From Chromatiales bacterium (GTDB lineage: Bacteria; Pseudomonadota; Gammaproteobacteria; UBA6429; Thiohalophilaceae): a stretch of DNA of 9,043 nucleotides. The notes under the pieces are model-generated. The model saw only the letters and a program-made list of their open reading frames with translations. It had not been told where the DNA came from and did no database searches. A program made the position numbers and the translations under genes. Every line of letters starts with the position of its first letter. The stretch's first letter is position 1. Positions 1 to 6,768 of this stretch are shown piece after piece. The stretch is taken from positions 1,003 through 10,045 of the forward strand of contig JALUTJ010000353.1 in the NCBI GenBank assembly GCA_027057985.1. The letters run 5' to 3'.

Positions 1-420
1 AATACTGCCGGCAAAAAGTAAAGACAGTGGCATCAATGTTAGCAGGCCAATCATAATAAAGGCAAAGCTGATAATACCGAGGTACTTGCCGAGAATAATC
101 TGTGTCATCGATACCGGGGCTGAGAATAGCAGCGCCAGGGAACGGTTGCGTCGTTCTTCACTGATTAAACGCATGGTCAGTAATGGGCTGACCAGCATCA
201 TAATAAAGGCCGCACTGGCATAAAGTGGGGCAATCACCAGCGCAGTAACGCCCGGGGCATTTTCCAGTTGCGCCAGTTTGGGTTGCAGATTAAGAAAATC
301 CTGTAACTGGCTTAAAAACAGGTAAGCAAGAATAAACTGCACGATGGCAAGAATGGCCCAGGCCAGTGGCGAAAGAAACAGGCTGCGCAGTTCGCGTTGT
401 GCCAGGGTAAGAATAATCAT
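1..420 (-). CDS. ABC-2 type transporter permease, N-terminal part (GldF-like)
   Basis: This is the first 140 codons of a membrane permease; the rest lies beyond the left edge. The start ATG (418-420) overlaps the TGA of the ATPase gene as ATGA, a 4-base overlap typical of translational coupling. The N-terminus (MIILTLAQRELRSLF) is a short cytoplasmic helix. A first membrane segment follows at about residues 18-37 and a hydrophilic periplasmic-type stretch at about 40-58. A second segment lies at about 60-80, then a charged cytoplasmic loop with RLISEERRNRS (about 84-94) and a third segment at about 111-135. The pattern 'PLLTMRLISEERRNRSLALLFSAPVS' style loop (about 79-104) is typical of ABC-2 permeases of the GldF/NosY kind. 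With the ATPase it should form an exporter in the inner membrane. The substrate cannot be read from the sequence; homologues are linked to gliding motility, copper-enzyme maturation or polysaccharide export. The family is fairly sure, the substrate unknown. Confidence 0.85.
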   Translation of the reverse strand, partial: MIILTLAQRELRSLFLSPLAWAILAIVQFILAYLFLSQLQDFLNLQPKLAQLENAPGVTALVIAPLYASAAFIMMLVSPLLTMRLISEERRNRSLALLFSAPVSMTQIILGKYLGIISFAFIMIGLLTLMPLSLLFAGSI

Positions 421-1376
421 GCCGCATAGTCCCCTTGTGTTTCACCATGGGTATCACCAGAAGTCAGTTCAACGAATACCTGCTCCAGGGTTTTTTGCTC
501 CGGTGCCAGTTCCTGCAGCCCCCAGTTTTTTTCCACCACGAAGCGGGCAATTTCCTCGGCAGGGCTGTGCGCGTCAGCATAACGCAGGCGAAAGCGGTGC
601 GCGGATAATTTTTCTACACTCTCGATACCGGGCAGGGCTGCGATTTCAGATTCAGCCGGTGGCTGGCGCAGTCCAAGTAGCAGGCTGTCACATTGCATAC
701 GCTGGTTGAGGTTATTGATTTCGTCACTGTAAACCAGTCGGCCCTGGTTGATAATCTGTACCCGGTCACAGGTCATCTGTACTTCTGGCAGGATATGGGT
801 AGAAAGAATCACGCCATGGTGTTCGGCCAGCTCACGGATCAGACTGCGAATTTCGCGGATCTGGATCGGATCGAGTCCCACCGTGGGCTCATCCAGCACC
901 ACGATAGCCGGGTTATGAATAATAGCCTGGGCAATCCCCACGCGCTGCTGGTAACCCTTGGAGAGGTTATTGATCAGGCGCCTGCCCACCTGTTCCAGTC
1001 CACAGCGTTGCTTTGCTCGTTGCAGCGCTGCGGCCTGTTGTGATTTTTCGATGCGGTTGAGGCGGGCGCAGAACAGCAGGTATTCATCCACCGTAAGTTC
1101 ACGATACAGTGGGGGTTGTTCCGGCAGATAACCGATACTGGCCTTGGCTGCAATCGGATCATCGAGCAGATCATGACCACAGATTGAGATACGGCCAGCT
1201 GAGGGGGCGAGGTTGCCAGTGATCATCTGCATACTGGTCGACTTGCCCGCTCCATTGGGGCCAAGGAAACCCAGCACTTCACCCTGTTTCAACTGGAAGC
1301 TGATATCACTGACGGCGGCAATATGCCCGTAGTGGCGACCAAGATGGCTGGCTTCTAATAAGATACTGTTATCCAT
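417..1376 (-). CDS. ABC transporter ATP-binding protein (GldA/CcmA-like)
   Basis: This is the 319-aa cytoplasmic ATPase that powers the permease encoded next to it. Numbering from the ATG at 1376, it has Walker A GPNGAGKST (39-47), Q-loop PEQ (Gln87), signature LSKGYQQR (138-145), Walker B AIVVLDEP (157-164, Asp162 and catalytic Glu163), D-loop GLDP and H-loop STH (His194). The signature is LSKGYQ rather than LSGGQ, which is common in the GldA/multidrug-exporter branch. A C-terminal extension of about 100 residues after the nucleotide-binding domain also fits that branch. A TTG lies two codons upstream (1382); I prefer the ATG at 1374-1376 because neither has a convincing Shine-Dalgarno sequence and ATG is the stronger codon. 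The gene overlaps the permease by 4 bases. A near-perfect sigma-70 promoter lies about 80 bases upstream. Confidence 0.92.
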   Translation of the reverse strand: MDNSILLEASHLGRHYGHIAAVSDISFQLKQGEVLGFLGPNGAGKSTSMQMITGNLAPSAGRISICGHDLLDDPIAAKASIGYLPEQPPLYRELTVDEYLLFCARLNRIEKSQQAAALQRAKQRCGLEQVGRRLINNLSKGYQQRVGIAQAIIHNPAIVVLDEPTVGLDPIQIREIRSLIRELAEHHGVILSTHILPEVQMTCDRVQIINQGRLVYSDEINNLNQRMQCDSLLLGLRQPPAESEIAALPGIESVEKLSAHRFRLRYADAHSPAEEIARFVVEKNWGLQELAPEQKTLEQVFVELTSGDTHGETQGDYAA

Positions 1377-1457
1377 GAGCAATGATTATTATTACATTTT
1401 ATTTTTAACAACGTTCATACAGTATACAGGTTTATGTCATTGATAAAATGATACCGG

Positions 1458-1485
1458 ATTATATGCCGGCCTGTATTCTTATCAA
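1458..1485 (-). promoter_or_regulatory. Sigma-70 promoter for the ABC transporter operon
   Basis: Read on the minus strand, the -35 box TTGATA (1480-1485, 5 of 6 to consensus) and -10 box TATAAT (1458-1463, 6 of 6) are 16 bases apart. Transcription should start near 1451, giving a leader of about 75 bases. The -10 box is flanked on both sides by CCGG (1454-1457 and 1466-1469), a small symmetric arrangement that could be an operator or chance. The divergent gap 1377-1519 shows no equally good plus-strand promoter for the hydantoinase-family gene. Confidence 0.7.
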
Positions 1486-1519
1486 GTGACACAGGGCGCA
1501 AAAACCTGAATCAGGTATA

Positions 1520-3505
1520 ATGGCAAAAATTTTTTCCGCGGAGCATGATGTGATATTACTGGGTGTCGATACAGGGGGGACCTTTACGGATTTTATTGTT
1601 TACCAGCAGGGTAAACTGACGACCCATAAGGTGCTCTCCACGCCACATGCTCCCGAGCAGGCTATCCTGCAGGGGATTGCCGAGTTGCAACTCGACCCAC
1701 AGCAATTACTTATCGTCCATGGCTCCACCGTGGCCACCAATGCCCTGCTCGAAGGCAAGGGTGTGACCACTGCCTATATTACTAATCATGGTCTTGCGGA
1801 TGTACTGACCATCGCAAGGCAAAATCGTTCCGAACTTTATAACCTGCAACCGGGAAAAAAATCTCCACCGGTTGCCGCCGCATATTGTCTCGAAACCGGT
1901 GGCCGCTTATCTGCCGAAGGTGAAACTATTGAAGCACTGGATGAGGCGCAGTTACAGCAGTTAAGGCAACAGCTTGAGCAGCTTGCCCCACGTGCGGTGG
2001 CGATTAACCTGCTGTTTTCCTATCTCGATGATAACGCTGAAAAGCGGATTGCGGCGATTGTGCCGGAAGAGATGTTTGTTTCGCGTTCCTCTGCGGTACT
2101 GGCCGAATACCGGGAATATGAACGTGGTATCGCCACCTGGCTCAACAGTTACGTTGGGCCACTGGTTGAGGATTACCTGCTGCGTCTACAACAGGGCCTG
2201 CCCGGTGCCAATATCGCGGTAATGCAAAGTGCCGGTGGCACCATTGCTGCCAGTCTTGCCGGACAGCAGGCAGTGCATATGCTGTTATCCGGTCCTGCCG
2301 GTGGGCTGGCAGCGGCACGGTTTATGGGTGAGCAAACCGGGCAACAACAACTGCTGACCTTTGATATGGGCGGTACTTCAACCGATGTAGCAATGATCGA
2401 TGGTGAGTTACAACTCACCACCGAGGGACATATTGCCGGTTACCCGGTCGCCATTCCCATGGTCGATATGCATACCATTGGTGCCGGCGGGGGGTCTATT
2501 GCCAGTATTGATGCCGGTGGCATGTTGCAGGTTGGCCCTGAATCTGCCGGGGCCGATCCGGGTCCAGCCTGCTATGCTAAAGGCGGTCAGTATGCCACAG
2601 TGACCGATGCCAACCTGGTACTGGGTCGACTGCGTGCCGATGCTTTTCTCGGTGGTGGTATGCAACTGGATATCGATGCAGCCACCGCGGTAATACAACC
2701 CCTTGCAGCACAGCTGGGTTTAAGCGTGCATGAGGCGGCGCAGGGGATCATCGATATTGCCAATGAACACATGGCCCATGCCCTGCGGGTGATGTCGGTG
2801 CAGCGGGGGATCGATCCCGCCAGCCTGACCCTGGTTTCCTTTGGCGGTGCTGGCGGTCTGCATGTCTGTGCCCTGGCGGATGCGCTGGCCATTCCCCGTG
2901 CCATGGTGCCACGTCATGCTGGGGTGCTTTCGGCGCTGGGGATGCTGGTGGCACCGCGGGCACGGCAGCTTTCACGCACCTTTACCTGCCTGCTGGACAA
3001 GGTTGGTGCTGATGAAATAGAGCAGCACTTTAGTGAGCTGTATCAGCAGGGACTTGAGGCATTACAGCAGGAAGGGGTGGATGAAGCGGATATTCAATGT
3101 GACTACAGCGTGGACTGTCGTTACCACGGCCAGTCCTACTTTCTTAATGTAAAGTGGCAGTCGTTGTCCCAGGTTCGGGAAGATTTTGCCGCGCTTCATC
3201 AGCAACGCTATGGGCATTGTCTTTCGTTAGCGGTTGAACTGGTAAATGTACGCCTGGCCATGAAGAGTGCCGCGAACGAAGTAAGCCTGCCGGAAGTAGA
3301 AGCGCTGCCACGGCCTGAGCCGCAACAGGTTCGTTTATACGGCGTCGATGAAACGGTCACGGTTTACCCGAGGGATCAGCTTGGTGTGGATCAGCTTATT
3401 CATGGCCCGGCACTGATTACCGAAACCGTCTCCACGACCTACCTTGCCCCTGGCTGGCAATGCAGTGTGGATAGAAGTGGCTGCCTGTTGCTGGAAAAAA
3501 GTTAA
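1520..3505 (+). CDS. Hydantoinase/oxoprolinase family protein, HyuA-type subunit
   Basis: This 661-aa protein of the ASKHA-fold hydantoinase A / 5-oxoprolinase family is close to full family length. Seen in order: N-terminal Hydant_A_N domain with phosphate motif GVDTGGTFTD (15-24) and VHGSTVATNALLEGKG (66-81); central domain with LLSGPAGGLAAARF (255-268), a second phosphate motif FDMGGTSTDV (281-290), DMHTIGAGGGS (316-326) and SAGADPGPACY (342-352); then FGGAGGLH (441-448) and a C-terminal beta-rich region with CRYHGQSY. Family members couple ATP hydrolysis to opening of hydantoin or 5-oxoproline rings, or act in acetone/acetophenone carboxylases, usually with a HyuB subunit. No HyuB is present here, so the substrate is unknown. 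The start is uncertain: ATG 1520 has only a short AGG (1513-1515), whereas GTG 1550 (651 aa, reading MILLGVDTGG) has GGAG at 1540-1543 with six-base spacing and fits the family N-terminus better. I give the longer form. Confidence 0.9.
   Translation: MAKIFSAEHDVILLGVDTGGTFTDFIVYQQGKLTTHKVLSTPHAPEQAILQGIAELQLDPQQLLIVHGSTVATNALLEGKGVTTAYITNHGLADVLTIARQNRSELYNLQPGKKSPPVAAAYCLETGGRLSAEGETIEALDEAQLQQLRQQLEQLAPRAVAINLLFSYLDDNAEKRIAAIVPEEMFVSRSSAVLAEYREYERGIATWLNSYVGPLVEDYLLRLQQGLPGANIAVMQSAGGTIAASLAGQQAVHMLLSGPAGGLAAARFMGEQTGQQQLLTFDMGGTSTDVAMIDGELQLTTEGHIAGYPVAIPMVDMHTIGAGGGSIASIDAGGMLQVGPESAGADPGPACYAKGGQYATVTDANLVLGRLRADAFLGGGMQLDIDAATAVIQPLAAQLGLSVHEAAQGIIDIANEHMAHALRVMSVQRGIDPASLTLVSFGGAGGLHVCALADALAIPRAMVPRHAGVLSALGMLVAPRARQLSRTFTCLLDKVGADEIEQHFSELYQQGLEALQQEGVDEADIQCDYSVDCRYHGQSYFLNVKWQSLSQVREDFAALHQQRYGHCLSLAVELVNVRLAMKSAANEVSLPEVEALPRPEPQQVRLYGVDETVTVYPRDQLGVDQLIHGPALITETVSTTYLAPGWQCSVDRSGCLLLEKS
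1540..1552 (+). promoter_or_regulatory. Shine-Dalgarno and GTG: alternative start of the hydantoinase-family gene
   Basis: GGAG (1540-1543) is followed after six bases by an in-frame GTG (1550-1552). This is a better ribosome-binding context than the upstream ATG at 1520. Starting here, the protein begins directly before the conserved LLGVDTGGTFTD motif, as in many family members. A TATAAT hexamer at 1516-1521 overlaps the upstream ATG; if it is a real -10 box, only the GTG start could be on the transcript. No -35 box stands at the right distance, so the promoter part is weak. Confidence 0.45.
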
Positions 3506-3544
3506 AATAATTTATAAATGCACTTATATCGGGGTAAACAGTTA

Positions 3545-3669
3545 AGCAAGAAGTCCCGCGTAGAAAATAATCTATTCATGGCCGTCCGCCGCATGGACGC
3601 GGCGGTCGATCGTACAGGGATGTATTTACCGCGTGTCATGAATAGATTGTTTCTACAGAGGGGCTTGCT
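3545..3669. repeat. 125-bp inverted-repeat intergenic element (MITE- or REP-like)
   Basis: The arms are 3545-3580 and 3637-3669. The inner 12 bases pair perfectly (AATCTATTCATG 3569-3580 with CATGAATAGATT 3637-3648). Next come GTAGAAA (3560-3566, pairing with 3650-3656) and AGCAAG at the tips (3545-3550 with CTTGCT 3664-3669), separated by short mismatched stretches. The 56-base centre holds its own hairpin: CCGCCGC (3586-3592) and GCGGCGG (3599-3605) around a six-base loop. The element fills most of the gap between two convergent genes and has no gene of its own. I see no clear target-site duplication. Its layout fits a dispersed palindromic repeat, and the centre recalls intergenic repeats of other gammaproteobacteria, though that is memory and not a search. 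It may also stop transcription from both sides; no other terminator is visible in 3506-3710. Confidence 0.7.
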
Positions 3670-3710
3670 GGAATGGCTATTAATATAAGGATTTCAGTGG
3701 CTAATACTAT

Positions 3711-4925
3711 TTAGTGTGCCAGCATACTGAGCGCCTGGTTACTCCAGATAATGGCATCGAAATAAATCTGCTGAATGGTTTTCTTGTCCAGTCCATCAAA
3801 ATTGACCGCATCCCAGTCTGCCCGCTCAAAGGCAATGGCACATTTAACTGCTTCACCAATCATGCCTTTTTGTTGTAGCAGGGCCTCTTTTAAAACGGTG
3901 CTGAGTGGCAGCTCACTGATAATGTCATGCATGTTCCTGTCCATCAGCGCATCGATCACCGAGAACAGGCCGGCGGTGAAAAAAGTATCCTTGATATGCT
4001 TGTCAATGTGCATACCAAGCTGTTCACAGAAGCGAGCGCGGATACTGGCGATCATCAACAGGTCACGGGGCTTGTCATCGATCCTGGAAAGCAGCATCAG
4101 GTTGGCGAGAGAACGAATCGTATTCAGCCCCAGCATGACGATGGCATGATGAATCGAGTCCACTTCGCGTTGCAGGGCAAAGGCCGCCGAGTTGATATAC
4201 TTCAATAACCGGTAAGAGAGGGCAAGGTCCTGACTGATCAGGCCTTCAAGTGTTTCAATCTGTACCTGTGGGTCCTGTAACTGCGCCAGTAGATGAATAA
4301 TATTGGTGCGGTTGGCCGGGGCCCGTTGCGTGGAAATGATATTAGGCTCACATAAGAAATAGCCCTGGTAATAATCAAAACCGAGCTCGTTACAGAAATG
4401 ATACTCGGCATGGGTTTCAAGTTTCTCTGCCAGCAACTTCACATTATAGGGCTTTAACTGCTTTAATAACTGGCGCAACTGATGTTCGCTGTGTTCACGA
4501 ATATCAATTTTCACAATATCCGCAATTTCCAGTAGAGGTTGTGCTTCTGCTTTATAAACAAAGTCATCCAGTGCTATCTGGTAGCCAGAGGCAGAGAGCT
4601 TTTTAACAGACTCAAGCAGTTGTGGTGTAATGCGGATATTTTCCAGTACCTCGATAACGATCTGGTGTTGCAGATCCGGGATCGGTGTCTGCCCGCTTAA
4701 AAAGTCATCGGTAAGATTGATAAAGGCAGGGTGCTTTCCCACCAGCTGTGGCAGGCCAATTTCCGTGAGGGCATTGAGAATAACCTCGGTAGTGGCATGG
4801 CTGGCATTATCATCATTGACAAAGGCCTGGTTCTGTTCTGCATTACTACGGGACAAGAGTTCATAGCCATAGACATCCAGCTTTTTATCGTAAATTGCCT
4901 GGCGACCGATAAAAACATTGTCCAT
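3711..4925 (-). CDS. EAL-HDOD signalling protein (COG3434, YuxH-like), second of a tandem pair
   Basis: This 404-aa soluble protein has an N-terminal EAL-type domain (about 1-200) and a C-terminal HDOD domain (about 205-395). EAL domains hydrolyse or bind cyclic di-GMP; HDOD is a degenerate HD domain found in signalling proteins. The EAL word is changed to ELL (YELLSR), but a residue stands at every usual metal or catalytic position: Glu22, Asn70 (INLT), Glu92 (IEVLE), Asp120-Asp121, Lys139 (VKID), Glu167 (LAEK) and Gln187 (YYQGY). Loop 6, normally DFGTGYSSL, reads DFVYKAEAQ, a change that in other EAL proteins goes with loss of phosphodiesterase activity. It may therefore be a weak enzyme, a c-di-GMP sensor or a protein-interaction module. 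The start ATG (4923-4925) lies five bases after the upstream paralogue's stop, with AGGA inside that gene's end, so the two are co-translated. Confidence 0.93.
   Translation of the reverse strand: MDNVFIGRQAIYDKKLDVYGYELLSRSNAEQNQAFVNDDNASHATTEVILNALTEIGLPQLVGKHPAFINLTDDFLSGQTPIPDLQHQIVIEVLENIRITPQLLESVKKLSASGYQIALDDFVYKAEAQPLLEIADIVKIDIREHSEHQLRQLLKQLKPYNVKLLAEKLETHAEYHFCNELGFDYYQGYFLCEPNIISTQRAPANRTNIIHLLAQLQDPQVQIETLEGLISQDLALSYRLLKYINSAAFALQREVDSIHHAIVMLGLNTIRSLANLMLLSRIDDKPRDLLMIASIRARFCEQLGMHIDKHIKDTFFTAGLFSVIDALMDRNMHDIISELPLSTVLKEALLQQKGMIGEAVKCAIAFERADWDAVNFDGLDKKTIQQIYFDAIIWSNQALSMLAH
4358..4387. repeat. 30-bp exact direct repeat, copy 1 (copy 2 at 5578-5607)
   Basis: The two EAL-HDOD genes share an exact 30-base stretch at 4358-4387 and 5578-5607, covering the codons for LGFDYYQGY around the conserved Gln of the EAL domain. 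It reflects shared ancestry with strong constraint, or local gene conversion. It could also serve as a site for recombination between the paralogues. Confidence 0.75.
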
Positions 4926-4930
4926 CTGTC

Positions 4931-6142
4931 TTATTCCTGTTTTAGCAGGGCTTCATTAGCAGTTGCCCATTGCAGGGCTTCGAGATAACAGTTTCGAATA
5001 TCATCGATACCGAGATCATCATAGTGTGCATTATTCCAGTCGCCACTTTCATAGGCGAGGACACAGGCAAGTATATTGCCCAGTTCACCTTCGCGCTTGC
5101 TCAATGCCCGGCGGATATTTTCAGCCAGCGGTAAGTCCTGCAGCAGGACCTCCATTTTCTGATCCATGAGTGTATCGATAATGGAAAACAGGCCGGTGGT
5201 AAAACAGGCTTCTGTTTCGGCTTTAACAAGCCGGGCAATATTTTCTGCCATCTTTGCCCGAATCATGGAAATAATCAGTAACTCGTGCGGTTTGTCCGGG
5301 ATCTGGGACATTACCACCAGCGTGGCAAGATTGCGGATAGTGGTACGACCCAGCATCATGATGGCCTGCTGAATCGAATCGACTTCGCGGCCAAGATTAA
5401 ACTGTGCCGAGTTGATGTAACGTAGAACCCTTACCGACATGGTGACATCCTGGGTAATGGTTGCGGCCAGTTCTTCGGTGCTGCTGTCATCATCGGAAAG
5501 GCGCGCCAGCAGCTTGACGATGGTCATTTTATTGGCTGGCAGGCTTTTACCTTTAACGATACTGGGCTTACTGAAATAATAGCCCTGGTAATAATCAAAA
5601 CCGAGCTGCTGGCAGTGCTGGTATTCTTCTGCGGTTTCAACTTTCTCCGCCAGTAAACGGCGTTTACCGTTGGCCAGTTTTTTTACATGGGCTTCAAGTT
5701 CTGCTTTACTGATGGCCGTGAGATCGATCTTGATAATATCGGATATGTCCACCAGCGGCTGTAGTGACTCATGGTAGATAAAGTCATCCAGGGCAATGGT
5801 AAAACCTTCGCTGGCCAGTTTTTTCACCGCGGCAATAATCTCATCTTCTGCGCGGATGTCTTCCAGCACCTCCAGCACCAGCCGATCCTTCATTTCCGGC
5901 AGGGGCTGTTTTGCCATTTGCAGGATGTGATCATGGGTCAGGTTGATAAAAGCGCGCCTGTTACCAACCAGTTCATCCATGCCAATCTCGGTAAGGGCAT
6001 TGATAATGACATTGGTAGTAGCGCTATCGCCATCGACCACCATGGCCTGGTTTTCCTCACCGGCACGGAACAACAGCTCATAGGCCACGACATGGAGCTT
6101 GCTGTCATAGATGGGCTGGCGACCGATATAGATATCCTGCAT
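4931..6142 (-). CDS. EAL-HDOD signalling protein (COG3434, YuxH-like), first of a tandem pair
   Basis: This 403-aa paralogue of the next gene has the same two-domain plan: degenerate EAL (about 1-200), then HDOD (about 205-395). Both begin with IGRQ-IYD. Counterparts of the catalytic set are Glu22 (YELLFR), Asn67 (INLT), Glu91 (LEVLE), Asp119-Asp120, Lys138 (IKID), Glu166 (LAEK) and Gln186 (YYQGY). Loop 6 is DFIYHESLQ in place of DFGTG, so c-di-GMP hydrolysis is doubtful. No signal peptide or membrane segment is seen, so it is cytoplasmic. The start ATG (6140-6142) fits family N-termini, but its Shine-Dalgarno sequence is poor: the bases just upstream are CCCTTTTT. The gene is the first of a two-gene operon. 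A sigma-28-like promoter lies 61-88 bases upstream, and the rpmG terminator insulates it from the ribosomal operon. The inferred role is motility- or biofilm-linked c-di-GMP signalling. Confidence 0.93.
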   Translation of the reverse strand: MQDIYIGRQPIYDSKLHVVAYELLFRAGEENQAMVVDGDSATTNVIINALTEIGMDELVGNRRAFINLTHDHILQMAKQPLPEMKDRLVLEVLEDIRAEDEIIAAVKKLASEGFTIALDDFIYHESLQPLVDISDIIKIDLTAISKAELEAHVKKLANGKRRLLAEKVETAEEYQHCQQLGFDYYQGYYFSKPSIVKGKSLPANKMTIVKLLARLSDDDSSTEELAATITQDVTMSVRVLRYINSAQFNLGREVDSIQQAIMMLGRTTIRNLATLVVMSQIPDKPHELLIISMIRAKMAENIARLVKAETEACFTTGLFSIIDTLMDQKMEVLLQDLPLAENIRRALSKREGELGNILACVLAYESGDWNNAHYDDLGIDDIRNCYLEALQWATANEALLKQE

Positions 6143-6202
6143 AAAAAGGGCTCATTCTCATTTTATAAAAACCGCAGGACAGGAGCCGCCCTGCTGATCT
6201 CT

Positions 6203-6230
6203 GTATCGGTCGCCGGGGTGAAATACTTTA
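6203..6230 (-). promoter_or_regulatory. Putative sigma-28 (FliA) flagellar promoter for the EAL-HDOD operon
   Basis: On the minus strand, TAAAG (6226-6230) is followed after exactly 15 bases by ACCGATAC (6203-6210). The FliA consensus is TAAAG-N15-GCCGATAA, so the -35 box is perfect, the spacing is exact, and six of eight -10 bases including the core CCGATA match. Transcription would begin near 6196, leaving a leader of about 54 bases before the ATG. No comparable sigma-70 promoter is seen in 6143-6274. Early in the leader is a short hairpin (GCAGG/CCTGC, 6174-6178 with 6190-6194). Class-3 flagellar control is a natural setting for proteins of c-di-GMP signalling. Confidence 0.65.
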
Positions 6231-6274
6231 TTGAAAAAAGGATTTTTGCTGCGAATAATAAAAATAAGGCAATA

Positions 6275-6300
6275 AAAAACCCGCATAAAGGCGGGTTTTT
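6275..6300 (-). terminator. Rho-independent terminator of rpmB-rpmG
   Basis: A perfect 10-bp stem (6275-6284 with 6291-6300) has a GC-rich core CCCGC/GCGGG, a six-base loop and a run of T on the minus strand. It starts 22 bases after the rpmG stop. The A and T runs are symmetric, so it could also act on plus-strand transcripts. It separates the ribosomal operon from the EAL-HDOD operon, which then needs its own promoter. Confidence 0.92.
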
Positions 6301-6322
6301 ACATAGTTTACATGCAAGGCAG

Positions 6323-6490
6323 TTACTTGATTTTGCCTTCTTTGTACATTACGTGTTTACGAACAACGGGATCGTATTTTTTGATTTCCATTTTCTCAGG
6401 CATATTACGCTTGTTTTTCATGGTCGTGTAGAAATGACCGGTACCAGCACTTGAGTTTAAACGGATTTTTTCACATACAGACTTGGCCAT
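6323..6490 (-). CDS. rpmG: 50S ribosomal protein L33
   Basis: This 55-aa small basic protein of the large ribosomal subunit sits near the E site. The sequence [24 protein letters not shown] and the ending [16 protein letters not shown] closely follow the E. coli protein. The four zinc-binding cysteines of the zinc-type L33 are absent, so this is the zinc-independent form; one lone cysteine (Cys6) is present. The chosen start ATG (6488-6490) has AAGGA about seven bases upstream, and a longer in-frame extension is not credible. It lies 10 bases downstream of rpmB and is co-transcribed with it. Confidence 0.97.
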   Translation of the reverse strand: MAKSVCEKIRLNSSAGTGHFYTTMKNKRNMPEKMEIKKYDPVVRKHVMYKEGKIK

Positions 6491-6500
6491 GATGGTTTCC

Positions 6501-6737
6501 TTATACTTTCTCGCCGCGGGCACGCATATCGGCCAGTACAGCCTCGATGCCTTTCTTATCGATAATGCGCATGCCTTTAGAGCTTAAGCGCAGACGAACA
6601 AAACGCTGTTCAGATTCTACCCAGAAACGGTGCGAGTGCAGGTTAGGCAGAAAACGACGACGTGTTCTGTTTTTCGCATGAGAAACATTGTTGCCTGACA
6701 TTGGGCGTTTGCCAGTGACTTGACAGACTTTCGCCAT
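6501..6737 (-). CDS. rpmB: 50S ribosomal protein L28
   Basis: This 78-aa large-subunit ribosomal protein has the conserved beginning [17 protein letters not shown], the core [17 protein letters not shown] and the ending [10 protein letters not shown]. The length equals the E. coli protein. The start ATG (6735-6737) has GGAG spaced eight bases upstream; the four in-frame codons before it belong to the leader. It is the first gene of the rpmB-rpmG operon, with a promoter at 6801-6829 and a leader of about 57 bases carrying a small hairpin. Confidence 0.97.
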   Translation of the reverse strand: MAKVCQVTGKRPMSGNNVSHAKNRTRRRFLPNLHSHRFWVESEQRFVRLRLSSKGMRIIDKKGIEAVLADMRARGEKV

Positions 6738-6768
6738 GATATTCTCCAAAATTCTAAAAATCGGCTCA

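Noticed and set aside
1416..1432. Possible LexA-like dyad (CATACAGTATACAGG) upstream of the ABC operon
   Set aside because: It lacks the CTG-N10-CAG spacing of a LexA box; an AT-rich partial palindrome is expected by chance.
3578..3688. Plus-strand ORF of 36 codons beginning MAVRRMDAAVDRTGMYLP
   Set aside because: It lies mainly inside the inverted-repeat element, has no Shine-Dalgarno sequence, and its sequence is explained by the repeat. I regard it as spurious.
6130..6160. Short upstream ORF (ATG-AGA-ATG-AGC...) overlapping the start of the first EAL-HDOD gene in another frame
   Set aside because: It would encode under 20 residues with no Shine-Dalgarno sequence; nothing supports its translation beyond its presence.
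5771..6454. Plus-strand ORF of 227 codons spanning the EAL-HDOD start, the promoter region and part of rpmG
   Set aside because: It runs across three unrelated real features, including a terminator, and resembles no family.
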